Shown here: one piece after another, positions 57,818 through 64,000 of the stretch
Layout: the number at the start of each line of letters is the position of its first letter
Position numbering within the stretch: the stretch's first letter is position 1
Origin: Aphelocoma coerulescens
Lineage: Eukaryota; Chordata; Aves; Passeriformes; Corvidae
DNA: 64,000 bases
Reading direction: 5' to 3'
Assembly: GCF_041296385.1 (NCBI RefSeq)
Contig: NW_027183949.1
Coordinates: forward strand, 1,028,501 to 1,092,500
Translations under genes and position numbers: made by a program
The notes under the pieces: generated by a model
Databases searched by the model: none
What the model was told of the DNA's origin: nothing
The model's input: only the letters and a program-made list of their open reading frames with translations

Positions 57818-59475
57818 GCTAAAGTGTAATCATTAGAGGCCCAGCCTGCCTTCTCAGGTTGTTTTGGTGGTGGTGCTTTGGGGGCTTTTTTTCTTCTCCT
57901 ATGTTAATGTTGTACCCAAAAGATTTTGTTATGCATCTTATTCCCTGTTTACAGGCTGAATGGGACTGTTGACAGGGACTGTGTCAATGAGGAGTCTGCT
58001 CTGTGTGTATTCACATGAAAGAAAGGACCCATCAGCAAGGTCTTTGTTCAAGATCCTTTGGTTGAGTCCATCCCTGAAGCTGGAGGGCAGGACCAGTTTT
58101 GCAGGCGTGGGGCAGGGAAGAGTCCCAGCAGAGCAGCACAGCCAGGGAGCAGCAGAGCTTGGTCTTTTCAGAGCTCCTCTCTTATTACTTCCACTCTCTC
58201 CTTTGGAGCTGCTGTGATGGTGTAAGGCCAACAGCTCTGTGCGGGTGGTGCGAGTCCTGCTGCGTGTCACAGGCAGGGACAGGCCATGGGCACTGCTGGG
58301 ACACAGCTGGGCTCCGCCACAGCAGTTCCATCAGCAAAGGGCATCTCCTGAAGGCACTGCAGGAAGGCTTTGCTCTCCCTGCACAGTCACTGTCAGGAAG
58401 AGGCCCAAGGAAGAGACTCTAAAGAGGCTGCCTGTATTCCTTGTTCTCCCAGGGCTCAGTGGGATGAGATCAGGGTCCCAGTGTGGCCTTCAAGAGACTC
58501 AGGTGTGGTTCAGGTTTTGCTTGGTGGTGGCCAGTGCCCACCAGATGGTGAATGGTCTGTGATGAACCTTCCTGGGGCTCTGCAGCTTGTGCCAGGCCTG
58601 ATGGCAGGGGAATGTTCTTCTGGAGGGACTTGGGAGCTGCCAGGAGAACGCAGGGGACCTGCAGGGACAGTGTGTGCCAGGGATCAGCCGTGAGTGGAGC
58701 TCCCTGGGCACAGGCCTGTCCAGGGTGGGCTCACCCAGAGATAAAGGACTGAATGTTTCCTGTGAGCCATGAGAGCTCTGCAGCCCCAGGGGACACAGCA
58801 GGTACAGGGAAAGGAGTCTGGGCAGTGACTCGTCTGACCCTCTGGGAACTTGCAGAGGAGGATCCAGGGCAGCCCCAGCCCATGCGCCAGCCCTGGAACA
58901 AGGCAGGCACCTCGGAGCACCCTCCATGGCCACAGCAGAGCCTGTGTGGGAGGGGGTCCGTGCAGGGAGCACCATCAGCTGCAGAGCTCTGTCTCCCAGC
59001 TTGAGCAGCACAGCCCAGCAGAGGCAGCCCATGGCCCCGGGCAGCACAGCCCCCATGCTCTGCAGAGCAGCACCCCCAGCTCGGGGGCTGTGGGCAGCAG
59101 GGCAGAGGCTACAGCAAGGGCTGCTCAGGCCAGCACAGACGTGTTCCCCTGGGAAAGGCTCTGTGGGGAGCTGGGATGGGCCAGGAGAAGAGCAGGAGCT
59201 CGTGTGTGTGCAGAGGAGCCCTGGCAAGAGGCTGCCCTGTCCCTGGGATAGCAGCAGGAGCAGCCTGAGGAGCCCCAGAGCCAACTCTCTGCTGCTGTGC
59301 TGGGCAGCGGGGCCCTGGGGCTGCAGGACCTGCCCGAGCTGAGGATCTCCTGAGCATTCCAGACACAGAGTCACTGTCCCGCACCTCCAGTGCCTCCAGT
59401 TCCTGCTGCAGGGCCAGACAGGACTGGGCTTCTTTGCAGGGCTGGGGCCGGGGCAGGGAGAGGAAAACAATGGAC
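57818..59475. other. No gene recognised downstream of receptor relic
   Basis: Counterpart of 11777-13433, almost identical to unit B. Confidence 0.45.
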
Positions 59476-59653
59476 CCTTGATTATAAGACTCCCCTCCGT
59501 GTCACAATGCTCTCCATGGTTCCACGAGGCCTTGCAGTGCCACGCTGGCCCCTTGGTTCCTTTGGGCCCCACGCTGTCACTGTGGTGCCCTTGGTTACAC
59601 GAGGCCCCACGGTGTCGCAAGGCACCTTTGGTTCTCCGAGGGCCCTCAGCGTC
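59476..59653 (-). repeat. 37-bp minisatellite, inverted block 3, unit C
   Basis: Inverted copies abutting the LTR. Confidence 0.82.
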
Positions 59654-60257
59654 TGTTTTGCCAGTGGGCAGGGTCAGCCCCAAAGACACAGACACCAAGT
59701 TCAGGAATAGTGTAAGTTATTAGAATGCAAAACTGCAAAGAATCACAAAAGGAGAAGCCCAGCAAAGCACCCAATCATCACTACCAAAGATTGCGTACAG
59801 TAATCAAGAAAGAGACAGCACCAGTTACCCTCAGGCCTTGCCATCATCCACATCCTCACATCAGCTGGGGGAAGCTGTCACAGCCAAGGACTGGAGAGCC
59901 ATTCCCGCACCCTGGGAGTTCCTGCAGGTGCATCCACCTTTGCGGGCAACGAGGCTTCAACCTCGCTGTGAGAGGGCCCAGCTTTGACAGCGTTGAATAA
60001 ACAAGCCGACATCACTGCTAGTGTGGGAACATCTGGTTTCATTCTCCTCTTTGGTTTCTCCCAAAGCCTGGCCAGGGCTCAAGGAGGAACCGAGGGAGTT
60101 TGATCCTAAAGCCCCAAACAAGGCCAGATGGGGCCTCGTCCAGTTTCTAAATACAGAAAGGTCAATCCGTGTTTCACCAATGAACATAGAGCATATTGCT
60201 ACTAATGCTTTGTTAATGAGCAGATACAAATAGAACATTTGGTTGGAAGGTTCATCT
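59654..60257 (-). repeat. ERV LTR, 3' (left), copy C
   Basis: Left edge tgttttgccagtgggcaggg; right edge approximate. Confidence 0.78.
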
Positions 60258-61167
60258 AGATGTCAACTTTGGCTCAGAGCCTGTTGTTCAGGCCTCAGTC
60301 AGGGCCTGTTGTTCAGGCCTCACTCCTTCAATCAGTCCTTTGACCTAGAGACGAACTGCAACCTTCATAACAATTCTTTTCATCCTACAATCTTAGATTT
60401 AAGTATTAGAAATTCTTTGTTGACAAGCCAAAATATCATATGGGAAGTGCTTTAAGGGTATCTTTTCACAATCTTCATAGGAACGCTTAACCCAGCCATG
60501 ATTAAAGAGCTGTCCGTGAGTTTGATTCCATTTCCCTTTATACTGGCTGCAATTGAACAGTTTACAGTGTGGGTGCATACAACCTATTCCAGGAGACAAC
60601 ATCCATCCACAGACACTTTTCCCTACACATATTCCTCTTTATCCGATTTAGGCAAGAAATGCCTTTTCTATGAAAAGGCAGCGGTCGGGGATCGCCACCC
60701 TCGGTCTAGAGCTCTGTTTTTATCGTGAACTGTGCTCAAGTTTCTAACCCACCATTTGGGTTGGGCCAGATGGGCCAGCCAAGGCCAGTCATCGAATCCT
60801 TCTGGACTTGCACGCACCCAGCAATTACTGAGGTTAAATGAGTTCCCTATCTCTGCTCCTGCTGTTAGAAATCTATTTTCCCAACCAGTGCTCCGATTAC
60901 AAGGACAACATTAAATCAACAAGATCAACAATAGTTTCACTGTTAAGTGGTCCCTTTCTGTCTGCAGAAGTCACTCACTCAGTGGCACATCAGTCTTCAC
61001 ATCGAGCGCCGTGGATCAGAGCACTTTCCAAAGGGACCATTGGGGCAAACAGGGAGATTTGGTCTGGCAGGCTCTGCAAAACAATATCCTGTAACATCTC
61101 TTTGTTCTCTCACAGAACACTTGGCTGCAGGGACATGTGCCCATCTTTCTCACCCAGGTTTCAGGAT

Positions 61168-61671
61168 TCAAACAGTGTTGTCTTTGTTTACAGCTCTTAC
61201 TTCAGCTGGCTCGGGCAGGCCATTTGGCCTCTGGACCCACACTCTGGCTCCATGATCAGGACTGGTGGATCCAAACCCTTTATCTCCATGAACAGTAGTG
61301 ATGTGAAGTGGATGTCCTTTTTTCACGGTTGTTTTAAAAACTGGCAATATCAATAACTGTGCTACCCTGCCGTGGGGTTGAATAATCCAGTGTTGTTCAC
61401 TATTGTTTAACAGAACTACTTTAATTTCTCCTTGATAATCTGCACCAACCACTCCTCCCACCATATGAACACTTGTCAAGGCCAAGCTTGAGTGGGCAGT
61501 TATCAAACCAAAGTGTCCCGGAGGAACCTGAATTCCTCTGCCGGTACTGATAACTCTCATTTGCTTCTGATTTTTCCTAATTAATTCTAATGCGTAAAGG
61601 TCCAGCCCTGCAGCCTCTGCGATGGCCCTGTCAGGGACCATCACCCCCGGAACAATTTCCCAGGAAGTCAA
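61168..61671 (-). CDS. ERV dUTPase reading frame (probably inactive), copy C
   Basis: 167 codons, protein identical to copy B, with Gly at the motif 3 catalytic position. Confidence 0.85.
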   Translation of the reverse strand: MTSWEIVPGVMVPDRAIAEAAGLDLYALELIRKNQKQMRVISTGRGIQVPPGHFGLITAHSSLALTSVHMVGGVVGADYQGEIKVVLLNNSEQHWIIQPHGRVAQLLILPVFKTTVKKGHPLHITTVHGDKGFGSTSPDHGARVWVQRPNGLPEPAEVRAVNKDNTV

Positions 61672-61902
61672 AGTGTCACTGTCCGTGGTTCTATTTGCAA
61701 ATTGGGTGCAGCCATGCGCATCCAGGGGGTTTCCATTTCCCCAGTGGGCCCATTGTTAAGGATATGGAGCACATCTGGGAGGTGGGTTTTTCATTGCGAC
61801 ACATTCCCATCTCCTATATTTTTCAACTGCTCTTTTAACAACCCCTTCATCTGTTCAATCAGTTCTGCAGCTTGTGGATAGTCTGGGATATGAAAAACCC
61901 AG
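61672..61902 (-). pseudogene. ERV integrase C-terminal remnant, copy C
   Basis: Same integrase tail with the same in-frame TGA (about 61791-61793). Confidence 0.78.
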
Positions 61903-62625
61903 CAGTCTTACTCACTTTATTTTTCGCAGTAACAGACAAAGCATTCCACGTCCTAGCGTCAGCAAACCCTATAAAAACAGCCACTTTCATCCCTTCCTCC
62001 TTCACCTGTTGTATACAATCTCCCACAGTTTCCCAGCGATGCTGGGGTCCTGGCCAGTCCTTTTCTGTAGCGTATTTAGTCTTATATCCCTGAGCAGCCA
62101 AAGCTAACAAATGGGTATTTGGAGCATTATTTCACAATGTCATTATATACATGTGAAAACATAAACATCGATTTTTATTATATTTTATTATGAACATGTA
62201 GATCATTATTTTTTGTTATTATTCTCGTTGTTATTATTATTATTTCCTTTGCTCAAACAAATCCAAGCTCAAGATTAAAAACTTCTTCTGTTGCTCCATG
62301 TGGGAGCGTTTCAACAACAATCGTTCCTTCTGTTGGTGCTGTTTCCGAGATGCTGTTAACAAAATTCACCCTCATCTTCCCAAACCCACAAGTTCTTTTC
62401 CTTTTTCTATATGCAATTTTGGGATGCATTTTAATACATCCAGTGCTTCAGCTTCTTTCAATTGACGTCCTCATTGCTCGCACGGAGCTCCGACCTCAGC
62501 CCACGCCACAGCCAGCAAACCCTAGGGAAGGTCTTCCCATGCGGGAATTTTGGATGGGACCGATTCCTTACACTTACATTTAAAAAGCAGCATTTTGTTG
62601 TGATCCAGCCAGACTATACCAAATT

Positions 62626-63247
62626 TGTTTTACCAGTGGGCAGGGTCAGCACCAAAGACATAGACACCAACTCAAGGAATCAGCGTCATTTACTGTAGTT
62701 CAAAGCAGCAAAGAATCACAAAAGGAGAAGCTCAGCAATGCACCCAATCATCCCTACCAAAGATTGCCCGTAGTGATTAAGAAAGAGACAGCAGCAGTTA
62801 CCCTCAGACTTTACCATCACCCAGAGCCACCCATCAGCTGGGGGAAGCTGTCACAGCCAAGGACTGGAGAGCCATTCCCGGACACTGGGAGTTCCTGCAG
62901 GTGCCTCCACCCACAGGTGAGGCTTCCAACCTCCCTGTGAGAGGGCCCACCTTTGATAGTGTTGAACTAACAAACCGACAGCACTTCTAGCGTGGGAACA
63001 TCTGGTTTCATTCTCCCGTTTGTTTCTCCCAAAGCCTGGCCAGGGCTCAAGGAGGAAGCAAGGGAGTTGACTTGGACCATACAGCCCCAAACAAGGCCAG
63101 ATGTCAGATTTCATGGCCCTGTCCAGCTTCCAAATACAGAAAGGTCAATCCATGTTTCACTAATGGGTGGATACATCTATCAGAGCGCTCATGACCGTGC
63201 GCATTTCATGAATGAGCAAGTTCAAAGATAACCTTTGCTTGGAAGCT
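62626..63247 (-). repeat. ERV LTR, 5' (right), copy C
   Basis: Left edge tgttttaccagtgggcaggg; right edge approximate. Confidence 0.78.
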
Positions 63248-64000
63248 TCTGATGGTGCCCCAAGCCCCAGGACTGGAGGGACCCCTTGGCTGCGGGGCTG
63301 GGAGGGAGGGAGCTGCCCCTTGTTCTCACTCTGCCTCACGCAAAGCTGGGCCGCTCACAAGTGGGGCAGCACAGCAAACAGGCAGCCTGCCAGTCTCTTC
63401 CATCCTCGTCTCTTGAGATTTTTCACCTTTCAGCTTAGGGTCTACAAAGGCAACTGCTTTTGGTCCCGCTGTGTATCCCCACGTACAGCAATGCTGCTGA
63501 ATCCGTCTGTAGCACAGCAGCAGGGGAAAGGCCTCAGCCCTTCAGGGTCAGGAGCTGCCGGGCTCTGCCTGAGCAGCTCAGCCAGCAGGAAGGGAGCTGC
63601 TCCACACGGCAACGAGGAGCAAAGCACTGCAGCACCTCCTGCTTGGGCAGAGCCCAAATTCGGTGCGGGAATAACAGAGTTCTTCTCGTGCCCTGGTGCA
63701 TCAGCACTGCAGGTGCTGTGCCCGCAAGCACATGGTTCGAGATCTGCAAAAGAATTCTGCAACTCTTGACTGGGTCAGGATGTCACCAGTGCTAAACTCC
63801 ACTTTAGTCCAAAGCAACCCCTTTACACCTCTGCTGGTGTCTGCTAGATTTTTTCTTCAGGGTATCCAGACAAAAGTAAACAGAGGAGAAGCCTACATTT
63901 TCATTGTTGAGCAGAAATGTATCTCATTTTGCTGTACAATCCTTTTTTAAGACGTGTTATCTCTTTAAAAAAAAAAAATTAGAAAAAAGAAAAACCAGAA
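63248..64000. other. No gene recognised; window ends here
   Basis: Start of the stretch that precedes the PIM fossil in the other units, ending in the A-rich tract. By analogy a further PIM fossil and the 3' exons of a fourth kinase gene should follow outside the window. Confidence 0.5.

Larger units (their letters stand above)
59654..63247 (-). mobile_element. Deleted ERV-L-like endogenous retrovirus, copy C
   Basis: Third copy of the same deleted element, nearly identical to copy B. LTRs at 59654-60257 and 62626-63247. Confidence 0.82.
46025..64000. repeat. Tandem segmental duplication, unit C (truncated by window end)
   Basis: Third unit. About 18 kb is present, ending in the poly-A-like tract that lies at 17.9 kb in unit A. 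The left part resembles unit A and the right part resembles unit B. The array therefore continues to the right of the window, and also to the left, because position 1 falls inside a kinase intron. Confidence 0.97.

Noticed and set aside
58499..59698. 399-codon minus-strand frame in units B and C
   Set aside because: In unit A the frame is broken by a small change near 13190, the composition is low-complexity Ser/Leu/Pro, and no domain is recognised.

Overview
The window is vertebrate nuclear DNA, most likely from a passerine bird. It holds spliced PIM-type kinase genes with CpG-rich starts, an avian-type OR14-like olfactory receptor relic and an ERV-L-type endogenous retrovirus. The passerine call rests on established knowledge that PIM1-like kinases are strongly amplified in songbirds (reported for zebra finch by Kong and co-workers, 2010), not on a species-specific marker. 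There is no sign of bacterial or phage organisation.

The whole window is a head-to-tail tandem array of one ~23-kb unit. Unit A is 1-23021, unit B 23022-46024, and unit C (46025-64000) is cut by the window end. The breakpoints I use are arbitrary because the array starts and ends inside the unit. By eye the units are almost identical; differences are scattered substitutions and length changes at short repeats.

Order inside one unit (unit A coordinates): 5' exons of a minus-strand PIM-like kinase and its CpG island (0-1.7 kb); an unrecognised stretch with an (AGC)9 tract; a 10-bp minisatellite (4.4-4.7 kb); two blocks of a 37-bp minisatellite (4.7-5.0 and 5.85-6.7 kb); about five copies of a 188-bp repeat (6.8-7.7 kb); about 3 kb with nothing recognised; a plus-strand OR14-like receptor pseudogene split by a long CT microsatellite (10.6-11.8 kb); an inverted block of the 37-bp repeat abutting a minus-strand ERV with two LTRs, an integrase remnant and a dUTPase reading frame (13.4-17.2 kb); about 2.8 kb with nothing recognised; a decayed PIM pseudogene (20.0-21.2 kb); then the 3' exons of the next PIM gene (21.5-23.0 kb), whose 5' exons open the next unit.

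Two PIM genes (21465-23950 and 44468-46972) are complete, with good splice sites and all kinase landmarks, and they encode identical catalytic domains. A third (1-963) keeps only its 5' exons in the window. All three share an Arg/Pro-rich N-terminal extension with a hydrophobic segment and a copy-variable GGCCCC (Pro-Arg) tract. The OR and ERV are passengers that were already broken or aged before the amplification. The most notable signals are the array itself, a mosaic similarity pattern suggesting conversion or unequal exchange near the 37-bp minisatellite, the coding GGCCCC repeat, and the CT expansion inside the receptor.
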